Positions 1-6,063 of a stretch of DNA of 9,251 bases are shown here, piece by piece. Below the pieces are notes generated by a model that was not told the DNA's origin, searched no databases, and was given only the letters and a program-made list of their open reading frames with translations. Source of the stretch: Solirubrobacterales bacterium (GTDB lineage Bacteria; Actinomycetota; Thermoleophilia; Solirubrobacterales; 70-9); NCBI GenBank assembly GCA_030152505.1, contig JASLJO010000140.1, forward strand, positions 1-9,251, in the 5' to 3' direction. Made by a program: the position numbers and the translations under genes. How positions within the stretch are numbered: the first letter of the stretch is position 1; every line of letters begins with the position of its first letter.

Positions 1-77
1 GTACTTTTTCTGCGACGACGTTTGCGGACAGCCAGAGACTGTCTTCAGAAAAAGTTAAGTGGAGGCCCTGCCCGACC
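1..77 (+). repeat. Structured intergenic repeat, copy 1 (left part outside the window)
   Basis: This shares two conserved blocks, in the same order and orientation, with the complete copy at 4416-4527. GTACTTTTTC at 1-10 is identical to 4445-4454. Positions 41-69 (GTCTTC, then an A-rich run, then GTTAAGTGGA and GCCCT) match 4487-4514 with two substitutions and one indel. ACTTTTTCTG (3-12) pairs perfectly with CAGAAAAAGT (46-55), and GACAG (27-31) can pair with CTGTC (39-43). By analogy with copy 2, the right outer arm is 64-77 (GGCCCTGCCCGACC) and its partner should lie just before base 1. The element ends 3 bases from the candidate second stop of the convergent aidB-like frame. I do not recognise the family. 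It could be a structured RNA, a bidirectional terminator-like element or a small palindromic mobile element. Confidence 0.75.
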
Positions 78-80
78 TCT

Positions 81-158
81 CTAGGCCACGGGAAGGTGCC
101 GCTCGATTATGGAGCTGAATTTGGCTCCGGCGGGGAGGGTGCCGAAGGCGTTGCCCTA
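81..158 (-). other. In-frame continuation of the aidB-like gene beyond a TAG codon
   Basis: Reading past the TAG at 158-156 in the same frame gives 24 further sense codons, GNAFGTLPAGAKFSSIIERH followed by LPVA, and a second TAG at 83-81. The first eleven of these codons nearly all end in C, as in the gene body. From memory, actinobacterial AidB-like proteins end with a similar tail (an A-F-G-T-L-P core followed by a short helix). The TAG would then replace one sense codon, for example TGG or CAG by a single change. Explanations are a real nonsense mutation removing the tail, a sequencing error, or stop readthrough. The extended end lies 3 bases from the repeat at 1-77, a spacing like the one seen at the other repeat copy. 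Confidence 0.6.
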
Positions 159-1757
159 GTCGCCCGACAGTCGGGACGCGCAGAAGGCGTCGGCGACGGC
201 CGGGTCGCCGTAGCGCACCAGCAGCGAGGCCTGCAGGGCGAGCGCCATCCTTTCCACGATTCGGCGCGCCCGAGCCTCGATCGTCTCGATGTCGCCGGGG
301 ATCTCCGCCCGCAGTCCCGCGACGTAGGCACCGAGCTTCGGTTCCGCCCCGGCCCCTTCCATCACCTCGGCGAAGAAGGCCTCGACCGAGGCCGGGTTCT
401 TGACCATCGCCCGCAGCACGTCAAGGCACTGGACGTTGCCCGAGCCCTCCCAGATCGAGGCCAGCGGCGCCTCGCGGTAGAGGCGGGGCATCCCCGACTC
501 CTCGACGTAGCCGTTGCCGCCGAAGCACTCGAGGCACTCGACCGCATGCCAGGGCGCACGCTTGCACATCCAGTACTTGAGCACCGCGTTGGCGAGCCGG
601 CGGAACTCGCGCGCGTCATCGTCGCCCGCCGCCACCTCGTCGTATGCACGGGCGAGGCGCATCGCCGCGATCGTCGCCGCCTCGGACTCGACGCAGAGGT
701 CGGAGAGCACGTTGCGCATCAGCGGCTGGTCGATCAGGTCCTTGCCGAAGGCGGCTCGCTGCGCGGTGTGGTTGAGCGCCTGGGCGACGCCCGCCCGCAT
801 CCCCGTGGCGGCGCCGATCACGCAGTCGAGGCGGGTGTGGTTGACCATCTCGATGATCGTCGGCACGCCGCGCCCCTCTTCGCCGACCATGCGCGCCCAG
901 GCGCCGCGGAACTCGAGCTCGCTGGAGGCATTGGAGCGATTGCCGAGCTTGTCCTTGAGCCGTTGGATCTGGAAGCCGTTGCGCTCGCCGTCGGGGGTCC
1001 AGCGCGGCATCAGGAAGCAGGAGGTGCCGGAGTCGGTCTGGGCGAGGACGAGGAAGGCGTCGCACATCGGGGCCGAGCAGAACCACTTGTGGCCGGCCAG
1101 CTCGTACTCCGCGCCCGGGCCGCCCCCGTTCAGCGGCGTCGCCGTCGTCGTGTTGGCGCGCACGTCGGAGCCGCCCTGCTTCTCGGTCATCGCCATCCCG
1201 CAGAGGGCGCCATTCTTGCGGTCGGCCGGCAACGAGCGCTCGTCGTAGTCGAGCGAGAGGAAGCGCGGTTCCCACTCTTCGGCCAGCTCCGGCTGCTTGC
1301 GCAACGCCGGGATCGCCGAGTAGGTCATCGAGAGTGGGCAGCCGACGCCGCTCTCGGCCTGCATCAGGAGGGTGAACATCGCCGCTCGGGCGACGTGAGC
1401 GCCGGGGCCGGGCTCGCGCCAGGGCGCCGCATGCAGTCCCTGGTCGACTCCGATCCGCATCAGTTCGTGCCAGGAGCTGTCGAACTCGACCTCGTCGATG
1501 CGGTGGCCGTAGCGGTCGTGGGTGCGCAGCTCGGGCTTCTTCTCATTGGCCTCGAAGCCCCAGCGGATCGTCTGTGCCGAGCCGCAGATCGCCCCCAGCT
1601 CGCGTGCCTTTTCCTCGGCCCAGCCGCCGCCCTCGCGCTTCAGTGCCTCGCCGAGGACACGGTCGGCGTCGAAGGAGTTGTAGTCCTCCAGAGGAGTCGC
1701 CTGATTGAAGACCTCGTGCGTCTGGGCAGTCGTGCGCTCGGCGGTGGCCACGCCCAC
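156..1757 (-). CDS. aidB: AidB-like acyl-CoA dehydrogenase family flavoprotein
   Basis: This 533-residue product is an FAD-dependent acyl-CoA dehydrogenase homologue of the AidB branch. In E. coli, AidB belongs to the Ada alkylation response, binds DNA and has only weak isovaleryl-CoA dehydrogenase activity. The sequence follows AidB closely: THEVFNQATPL near residues 13-23, AMTEKQGGSDV at 189-199, AGHKWFCSAP at 221-230, RLKDKLGNRSNASSELEF at 266-283, QPLMRNVLSDL at 344-354, and LYREAPLASIWEGSGNVQCL at 426-445 in the catalytic region. E. coli AidB is about 541 residues. The start is GTG at 1757, with GTG 1751 possible; neither has a clear ribosome-binding site. The gene lies 26 bases after the DUF4242 gene on the same strand, so it is probably translated from a shared mRNA. 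The annotated end is a TAG at 156-158, but the frame continues meaningfully to 81 (separate entry), so the gene may be truncated. The family call is firm. A role in DNA repair versus acyl-CoA metabolism is not settled by sequence. Confidence 0.93.
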   Translation of the reverse strand: MGVATAERTTAQTHEVFNQATPLEDYNSFDADRVLGEALKREGGGWAEEKARELGAICGSAQTIRWGFEANEKKPELRTHDRYGHRIDEVEFDSSWHELMRIGVDQGLHAAPWREPGPGAHVARAAMFTLLMQAESGVGCPLSMTYSAIPALRKQPELAEEWEPRFLSLDYDERSLPADRKNGALCGMAMTEKQGGSDVRANTTTATPLNGGGPGAEYELAGHKWFCSAPMCDAFLVLAQTDSGTSCFLMPRWTPDGERNGFQIQRLKDKLGNRSNASSELEFRGAWARMVGEEGRGVPTIIEMVNHTRLDCVIGAATGMRAGVAQALNHTAQRAAFGKDLIDQPLMRNVLSDLCVESEAATIAAMRLARAYDEVAAGDDDAREFRRLANAVLKYWMCKRAPWHAVECLECFGGNGYVEESGMPRLYREAPLASIWEGSGNVQCLDVLRAMVKNPASVEAFFAEVMEGAGAEPKLGAYVAGLRAEIPGDIETIEARARRIVERMALALQASLLVRYGDPAVADAFCASRLSGD

Positions 1758-1783
1758 ATTCTCGCAGGAGACCCGCCCAGGGG

Positions 1784-2086
1784 TCAGGCCGAGGAGCCCT
1801 GTGGCTCCGGATCGGGCCGGATGATCACGGTGTCGGCGATCTCGAGGATTTCGTCAGCCGGCATGTCGACTCGTTTCGCGTGATCGCGAACGGCGTCGAT
1901 CCCGCTTGCCTGGTAAATGCAGACCGTGCCCAGGGTCCCGCCTGGCTCGGCGATCACGTAGCTGCGGATCCAGCTGATGTCGTCCGGAAAGTCGTCCTCG
2001 GCCACCTGTTTGGAGCGCTCCGCCGTCGCCTCCAGCTCGTCAGGGCCGCTCCACGCGTTTTCCCTGCGAATCACATAGGTCTTCAT
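1784..2086 (-). CDS. DUF4242 (SCO4226-type) small alpha/beta protein
   Basis: This 100-residue protein matches the DUF4242 pattern: a first beta strand (MKTYVIRREN), a helix with acidic and lysine residues (about 14-32), the strand ISWIRSYVIAE (37-47), TVCIYQAS (54-61), then the signature DAVRDHAKRVDMPADEILEI (64-83). A characterised relative, SCO4226 of Streptomyces coelicolor, is a nickel-binding ferredoxin-fold dimer, so metal binding is possible here; C56 and H69 are the visible candidate ligands. No signal peptide or membrane segment is present, so it should be cytoplasmic. The ATG at 2086 has a strong ribosome-binding site (AAGGAGG, 5 bases upstream), which fixes the start. It is the first gene of an operon with the aidB-like gene and diverges from icd. 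The fold assignment is good; the function is unknown. Confidence 0.82.
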   Translation of the reverse strand: MKTYVIRRENAWSGPDELEATAERSKQVAEDDFPDDISWIRSYVIAEPGGTLGTVCIYQASGIDAVRDHAKRVDMPADEILEIADTVIIRPDPEPQGSSA

Positions 2087-2104
2087 CTCTCCTCCTTCGG
2101 TGGA

Positions 2105-2135
2105 CTGATACAGACTAATAGCTGACGATCGTCAA
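2105..2135 (-). promoter_or_regulatory. Candidate promoter and palindromic operator for the DUF4242-aidB operon
   Basis: On the minus strand TTGACG (2135-2130) resembles a -35 box. TGTATC (2112-2107, 17-base spacer) or TATCAG (2110-2105, 19-base spacer) could be the -10. A perfect 12-bp palindrome, TGACGATCGTCA, occupies 2123-2134 and overlaps the -35. It lies between the divergent DUF4242-aidB operon and icd, so a dimeric regulator bound here could affect both. The palindrome is seen directly; the promoter assignment and operator role are inference. Confidence 0.4.
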
Positions 2136-2173
2136 CCTGCTCGAAGGCCAGCGTCGATAGCATCGCCGCCCCC

Positions 2174-3394
2174 GTGCCAGCGAGGATCAAAGTCGAGAAC
2201 CCCGTCGTCGAGCTCGATGGCGACGAGATGACGCGGATCATCTGGTCGTTCATCAAAGAGCAGCTGATCCTGCCCTACCTCGACGTCGACCTCGTCTACT
2301 TCGACCTCGGTATCGAGAGCCGCGATGCCAGCAAGGACCGGATCACGGTCGAAGCCGCGGAGGCGATCAAGCGGCATGGAGTGGGAGTCAAGTGCGCGAC
2401 GATCACCCCCGATGAGGCGCGGGTCGAGGAGTTCGGCCTGAAGGAGATGTACCGCTCGCCGAACGGCACGATCCGCAACATCCTCGGCGGCGTCATCTTC
2501 CGTGAGCCGATCGTGATCTCCAACATCCCTCGCCTGGTGCCGGGCTGGACCAAGCCGATTGTGATCGGCCGCCACGCCTTCGGAGACCAGTACCGGGCGA
2601 CCGACATGGTCGTCCCCGGCGAGGGGACGCTGACTCTCACCTACACCCCCAAGGACGGCTCGGAGCCGCTCGAGCTCGACGTCTACGACTTCCCCGGCCC
2701 AGGCATCGCAATGGCGATGTACAACCTCGACGATTCGATCCGCGATTTCGCCCGTGCCTCGATGCGCTACGGCCTCGACCGCGGCTACCCCGTTTACCTC
2801 TCGACCAAGAACACGATCCTCAAGCGCTACGACGGCCGCTTCAAGGACCTCTTCGCCGAGGTCTACGAGAGCGAGTTCGAGGCCGAGTTCGAGGCCAAGG
2901 GGATCTCCTACGAACACCGCCTGATCGACGACATGGTCGCCGCGGCGCTGAAGTGGGAAGGCGGCTACGTCTGGGCCTGCAAGAACTATGACGGCGACGT
3001 TCAGTCCGACACCGTCGCCCAGGGCTTCGGCTCCCTCGGGCTGATGACCTCGGTGCTGATGAGCCCCGACGGCAGGACGGTCGAGGCAGAGGCGGCGCAC
3101 GGCACCGTCACCCGCCACTTCCGTCAGCACCAGCAGGGCAATCCCACCTCGACCAACCCGATCGCCTCGATCTTCGCCTGGACGCGCGGCCTCGCCGCCC
3201 GCGGTCGGATCGACGAGACCGCGGAGGTCTCCCGCTTCGCCGCGACGCTGGAGCAGGTCTGCATCGAGACGGTCGAGAGCGGCAGGATGACCAAAGACCT
3301 TGCGCTTCTCGTCGGCCCGGACCAGCAGTACCTGACCACCGAGGAGTTCCTCGCCGCGATCGACGCGCGCCTGCAGGGCGCGATGAGCGCCTAG
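2174..3394 (+). CDS. icd: NADP-dependent isocitrate dehydrogenase (eukaryotic-type, about 406 aa)
   Basis: This enzyme oxidatively decarboxylates isocitrate to 2-oxoglutarate with NADP in the TCA cycle, in the cytoplasm. The 406-residue product has the length and sequence of the homodimeric eukaryotic-like class (human IDH1 type), not the E. coli Icd class. Visible landmarks are VVELDGDEMTRIIW at 11-24, the substrate loop SPNGTIRNILGG at 95-106, R133, catalytic-type Y140 in GDQYRATD, K212 in STKNTILKRYDG, metal-binding aspartates in LIDDM (D253) and NYDGDVQSD (D275, D279), and the NADP-binding segment AAHGTVTRHFRQHQQG at 307-322. The start is GTG at 2174, which gives the normal N-terminus; no clear ribosome-binding site precedes it. 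mdh follows 35 bases downstream on the same strand, so the two probably form a TCA operon. Confidence 0.97.
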   Translation: MPARIKVENPVVELDGDEMTRIIWSFIKEQLILPYLDVDLVYFDLGIESRDASKDRITVEAAEAIKRHGVGVKCATITPDEARVEEFGLKEMYRSPNGTIRNILGGVIFREPIVISNIPRLVPGWTKPIVIGRHAFGDQYRATDMVVPGEGTLTLTYTPKDGSEPLELDVYDFPGPGIAMAMYNLDDSIRDFARASMRYGLDRGYPVYLSTKNTILKRYDGRFKDLFAEVYESEFEAEFEAKGISYEHRLIDDMVAAALKWEGGYVWACKNYDGDVQSDTVAQGFGSLGLMTSVLMSPDGRTVEAEAAHGTVTRHFRQHQQGNPTSTNPIASIFAWTRGLAARGRIDETAEVSRFAATLEQVCIETVESGRMTKDLALLVGPDQQYLTTEEFLAAIDARLQGAMSA

Positions 3395-3429
3395 TCCCCC
3401 CGACCACCACGACTTGAGGAGACGAATAC

Positions 3430-4416
3430 GTGAGCACCCCCGTCAAAGTCACTGTCACCGGCGCCGCGGGCCAGATCGGCTACGCGCTGCTCTTTCGCAT
3501 CGCCAGCGGCCAGATGCTCGGCCCCGACACACCGGTCGAGCTCAGCCTGCTCGAGATCCCGGACGCGGTCAAGGCGGCCGAGGGCACGGCGATGGAGCTG
3601 GATGACTGCGCCTTCCCGCTGCTGCGCAAGATCGACATCTTCGATAACGCCACGGCCGCCTTCGACGGTTGCAACGTCGGCCTCCTGGTCGGCGCCCGGC
3701 CACGGGGCCCCGGCATGGAGCGCGCCGACCTACTCGAGGCAAACGGTGGCATTTTCAAGCCGCAGGGCGAAGCGATCGCCGCCGGCGCGGCTGATGACGT
3801 GCGCATCCTGGTCGTCGGCAACCCGGCCAACACCAATTGCCTGATCGCGCTCTCCAATGCGGATGGCGTCCCGCGCGAGCGTTTCACCGCGATGATGCGC
3901 CTCGACCACAACCGGGCGATCGCCCAGCTCGCCAACAAGCTTGGCAGGCCGATCGACAGCGTCAGCAACATGACCGTGTGGGGCAACCATTCGACCACTC
4001 AGTACCCCGACCTGGTCAACGCCAAGGTAGACGGCGTCAGTGCTTGGGACGCCGTCGACGATGAGGCCTGGATCGGCGAGGAGTTCATCCCGCGGGTCGC
4101 CAAACGCGGCGCTGAGATCATCGAGGCCCGCGGTGCCTCCAGCGCCGCCTCCGCCGCCAACGCGGCGATCGACCACATGCGCGACTGGGTGCTGGGGACT
4201 CCTGAGGGCGACTGGGTCTCGATGGGAGTGCCGTCGAATGGCTCCTACGGAATCGAGGAGGGCGTCGTCGCCGGCCATCCCTGCAGCTGTGCAGGCGGCG
4301 ATTGGCAGATCGTCGAGGGACTCGACGTACCGGAGTTCTCCCGCCCCCGCATCGAAGCTTCTATCTCCGAGTTGAAGGAAGAGCGCCAAGCGGTCAGCCA
4401 ACTCGGCTTGGTTTAG
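3430..4416 (+). CDS. mdh: NAD-dependent malate dehydrogenase
   Basis: This enzyme interconverts malate and oxaloacetate in the TCA cycle. The 328 residues match the cytosolic-type/Thermus-type malate dehydrogenase family. They include a Rossmann motif TGAAGQIGYALL (10-21), an acidic residue E42 in LLEIPD that favours NAD over NADP, the substrate loop GARPRGPGMER (88-98) with R92 and R98, VVGNPANTNCL (128-138), MMRLDHNRA (155-163) with D159 and R162, and the catalytic histidine H187 in WGNHSTTQYP. A GHPCSCAGGD segment at 282-291 replaces the more usual FPV-type strand, a minor oddity with two close cysteines. The start is GTG 3430, supported by GAGGAG at 3416-3421, 8 bases upstream. The last base of its TAG stop is also the first base of the 19-bp outer arm of the structured repeat. 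It is transcribed after icd. Confidence 0.97.
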   Translation: MSTPVKVTVTGAAGQIGYALLFRIASGQMLGPDTPVELSLLEIPDAVKAAEGTAMELDDCAFPLLRKIDIFDNATAAFDGCNVGLLVGARPRGPGMERADLLEANGGIFKPQGEAIAAGAADDVRILVVGNPANTNCLIALSNADGVPRERFTAMMRLDHNRAIAQLANKLGRPIDSVSNMTVWGNHSTTQYPDLVNAKVDGVSAWDAVDDEAWIGEEFIPRVAKRGAEIIEARGASSAASAANAAIDHMRDWVLGTPEGDWVSMGVPSNGSYGIEEGVVAGHPCSCAGGDWQIVEGLDVPEFSRPRIEASISELKEERQAVSQLGLV

Positions 4417-4527
4417 GGCGGTCCCGGTAGGGCTGGAACGTCTTGTACTTTTTCGTCGACTGCCGCGGGCGTCAGCAGCAATCCGCGTCTTCGGAAAAGT
4501 TAAGTGGAAGCCCTACCGGGACCGCCC
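4416..4527 (+). repeat. Structured intergenic repeat, copy 2 (complete, about 112 nt)
   Basis: The outer arms GGGCGGTCCCGGTAGGGCT (4416-4434) and AGCCCTACCGGGACCGCCC (4509-4527) are perfect 19-bp reverse complements. Inside, ACTTTTTCG (4447-4455) pairs with CGGAAAAGT (4492-4500) through nine pairs including one G-T wobble. A third helix, CGCGG (4464-4468) with CCGCG (4483-4487), is possible. Between outer and inner stems lie an unpaired 12-base left side (4435-4446) and an 8-base right side TAAGTGGA (4501-4508). The right side is identical in copy 1, as are GTACTTTTTC and GTCTTC. Helices are preserved while stem sequences differ, and the bulge is conserved, which is the behaviour of a structured RNA. 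The element fills the gap between the convergent stops of mdh and the winged-helix gene. No U-tract follows either arm, so it is not a classical terminator. The strand is not determined. Confidence 0.85.
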
Positions 4528-4535
4528 CGGCAAAC

Positions 4536-4913
4536 CTATTTGGACGGGTAGTACTGGCGCCCTTTCTTCTTCACTCGCCCTTCTTTCTCCAGGTCGCCGA
4601 GGACCCGGTAGAGGTAGTTGGGCTTGATTTTCATCTGCTTGGCGATGTCCGACGCGCTGATGCCGGGGCTGCCCTCGACCAGCGAAACCGCTTGGTCGGC
4701 ACGGGTGCCTTTACGGCGACGCCGTTTTTTCGAAGCGCCGCCTCTCGAGCCCGAGCCACGTGGACGGCCCGGCCCGCGGCCGGTGCGACCCGTGACTTTG
4801 CCGCCCAGCTCGGCGAGGGCGCGCTCGAGGCGCTTGCGCTCGTCATCGAGCTCGGCGAGGCGCTTCTTGACCAGATCGCGGGCCTCGTCGAGTACGTGAG
4901 TGGTGCTTGGCAT
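4536..4913 (-). CDS. Small winged-helix DNA-binding protein with coiled coil and AT-hook-like linker
   Basis: This 125-residue, strongly basic protein has three parts. Residues about 8-38 (EARDLVKKRLAELDDERKRL and on) form a charged helix likely to coil and dimerise. Residues 43-71 form a flexible basic linker with an AT-hook-like core GRGPGRPRGS (45-54) and a KKRRRRK run. Residues about 72-125 look like a winged helix: QAVSLVEGSPGISASDIAKQ, then MKIKPNYLYRVLGDLEKEGR, then a lysine-rich wing ending QYYPSK. The start is ATG 4913, with GGAAG four bases upstream; the frame stays open to a GTG at 4988, but that extension lacks a comparable site. I do not recognise a named family. A nucleoid-associated or local transcription factor role is inferred from the architecture. 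It is convergent with mdh, and its stop lies 8 bases from the structured repeat. Confidence 0.8.
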   Translation of the reverse strand: MPSTTHVLDEARDLVKKRLAELDDERKRLERALAELGGKVTGRTGRGPGRPRGSGSRGGASKKRRRRKGTRADQAVSLVEGSPGISASDIAKQMKIKPNYLYRVLGDLEKEGRVKKKGRQYYPSK

Positions 4914-4954
4914 CTCTTCCTTTCGTCCCGGGCTGCTCTCGGCGCCCGGATACT

Positions 4955-4976
4955 GGTAAGCAAGTAATTGCGTACC
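4955..4976. promoter_or_regulatory. Imperfect palindrome upstream of the winged-helix gene
   Basis: GGTAAGCAA (4955-4963) and TTGCGTACC (4968-4976) are inverted repeats with 8 of 9 positions matching around a 4-base spacer. The site lies 42 bases upstream of the ATG at 4913, in a 181-base gap between that gene and the end of the desaturase gene. The symmetry suits binding of a dimeric winged-helix protein, so autoregulation by the adjacent product is a reasonable guess. No convincing -35/-10 pair could be fixed in this gap, and nothing else was recognised in it. Confidence 0.4.
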
Positions 4977-5094
4977 GCAGTGTTGCACAGTTCACTGGCA
5001 GCCTCGCAGGGAGAGTGACAGTAAAGACGACGGTCTGGCCGAATTGGCATGTTCCACACTGACTACTTGGACATACCTCGGAGTTCGAGTTGTG

Positions 5095-5976
5095 TCAGGC
5101 GGTGCGTTCGGCTTGTCGCTCTGGTGAGATACGCACGACGTTGCGAGCAAGTCCGACCTTCTCCATTGCCGAGATGATCAGTGCCGAGGGGTCGATCTCC
5201 CAGCGGCGCAGCCCGTGTACGGCCGAACGCGGGAAGGCATGGTGATTGTGGTGCCATGACTCACCCAGCGACGGCAGCGCAAGCCAGAAGACGTTGGTCG
5301 AACGATCGTCGGTCTCGAAGCGCCGCCTGCCAAGGAAGTGGCAGACAGAGTTGACGCTCCAGGTGACATGGTGGACGAAGAAGATCCTTACCAGACCTCC
5401 CCAGAGCAGCCCGGTTGCCGCGCCGGCGAACGTGCCGCTGACCAAGTAGCCGGCGATGGCCGGCACCACCAGTCCGAGGATGAGAAGTGGGACGAACCAA
5501 CGATTGATCCTGCGCATACCCTCGTCCTCGTACAGGTCGCGGGCGTAGCGCCTCCAGTCGGCTCGTCCCTGAGTTGACATCAGCCAGCCGGTGTGGGCAT
5601 GCCAGAGCCCCGCCAGTACGCCACGGACACCGTCCCCGTGTCCCACATGCGGACTGTGGGGATCGCCCTCTTCGTCGGTGTGAGCGTGGTGCTTGCGGTG
5701 ATCGGCCACCCAGGCGATGACCGGGCCTTGGACCGCCATCGAACCCAGGATCGCAAACAGGTACTCGATCGGCTGCGGGGTCTGAAAGGAACGGTGAGTG
5801 AGCAGTCGGTGGAAGCCGACCGTGATCCCGACGGCGGTGAACAGGTACATCGCGGCGGCGATGGCGAGATCGGCCGGGCCGGCGAGGCGGTTCCAGAGGA
5901 GCGCTATGGCGGCGATCGTCGCAACGAACGGGAGGGTCACCGCCCCCAGGTTGGCGATCTTCTCCGATTTGCTCAT
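5095..5976 (-). CDS. Membrane acyl-CoA / fatty acid desaturase (di-iron, delta-9 type)
   Basis: The product would insert a double bond in acyl chains, using two irons bound by histidine clusters in the membrane. The 293 residues carry the three expected boxes: HRLLTH at 56-61, HRKHH at 93-97 and HHNHH at 242-246. Extra histidines H202/H203 and H213 sit in VHHVTWSVNSVCHFLG, typical of the stearoyl-CoA desaturase family. Hydrophobic segments at about 10-28, 37-54, 72-90, 161-180 and 182-201 are membrane spans. The C-terminus is short, with no fused cytochrome b5 domain, so electrons must come from a separate reductase or ferredoxin not in this window. I chose ATG 5976. The frame is open to a TTG at 6012, but that would place the AT-rich control region inside the gene, and a candidate -10 (TAAAAT, 6025-6020) fits a leader ending at 5976. 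It diverges from the PucR-type regulator. Confidence 0.93.
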   Translation of the reverse strand: MSKSEKIANLGAVTLPFVATIAAIALLWNRLAGPADLAIAAAMYLFTAVGITVGFHRLLTHRSFQTPQPIEYLFAILGSMAVQGPVIAWVADHRKHHAHTDEEGDPHSPHVGHGDGVRGVLAGLWHAHTGWLMSTQGRADWRRYARDLYEDEGMRRINRWFVPLLILGLVVPAIAGYLVSGTFAGAATGLLWGGLVRIFFVHHVTWSVNSVCHFLGRRRFETDDRSTNVFWLALPSLGESWHHNHHAFPRSAVHGLRRWEIDPSALIISAMEKVGLARNVVRISPERQAERTA

Positions 5977-5994
5977 CTCGCTTCGCACGCAGGG

Positions 5995-6063
5995 CAAGAT
6001 ATGCGTATTCAAGCGCGATATTTTAGACTGGATATCAAGATATGAGTCAGTTTCTTGTCATAT
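5995..6063. promoter_or_regulatory. AT-rich divergent control region with GATAT repeats
   Basis: This 69-base stretch is far more AT-rich than its surroundings. It contains an exact direct repeat CAAGATATG at 5995-6003 and 6036-6044, 41 bases apart (about four helical turns). There are further GATAT units at 6017 and 6031, and an inverted repeat ATATGA (6040-6045)/TCATAT (6058-6063) next to the regulator start. On the minus strand TAAAAT (6025-6020) is a good -10 candidate for the desaturase. The arrangement suggests that the adjacent PucR-type protein controls both divergent genes from here. The repeats are seen; the binding is inference. Confidence 0.5.

Noticed and set aside
111..128. GGAGC-N8-GCTCC hairpin as aidB terminator
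   Set aside because: It lies inside the apparent coding tail between the two TAG codons, has only five pairs and no T-tract.
96..1883. Long open frame opposite aidB (595 codons)
   Set aside because: It lies antisense to a clear AidB homologue, its translation is low-complexity and resembles nothing, and such frames are common in high-GC DNA.
2132..3130. Long minus-strand open frame opposite icd
   Set aside because: Shadow of a confidently identified gene; the same applies to 6102-7130 opposite the PucR gene and 8615-9187 opposite lon.
4489..4494. C-UUCG-G tetraloop in copy 2
   Set aside because: Only two closing pairs are possible, copy 1 lacks it, and it competes with the conserved inner stem.
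4499..4505. GTTAAGT matches the integron attC core consensus GTTRRRY
   Set aside because: The matching RYYYAAC partner is absent from the left side, the symmetry is different and no integrase is present.
4914..4988. GTG start at 4988 for the winged-helix gene
   Set aside because: The 25 extra residues are unlike the rest of the protein, and ATG 4913 has a good ribosome-binding site.
5977..6012. TTG start at 6012 for the desaturase
   Set aside because: It would put one of the direct repeats inside the gene and leave little room for a promoter; ATG 5976 gives a typical desaturase N-terminus.
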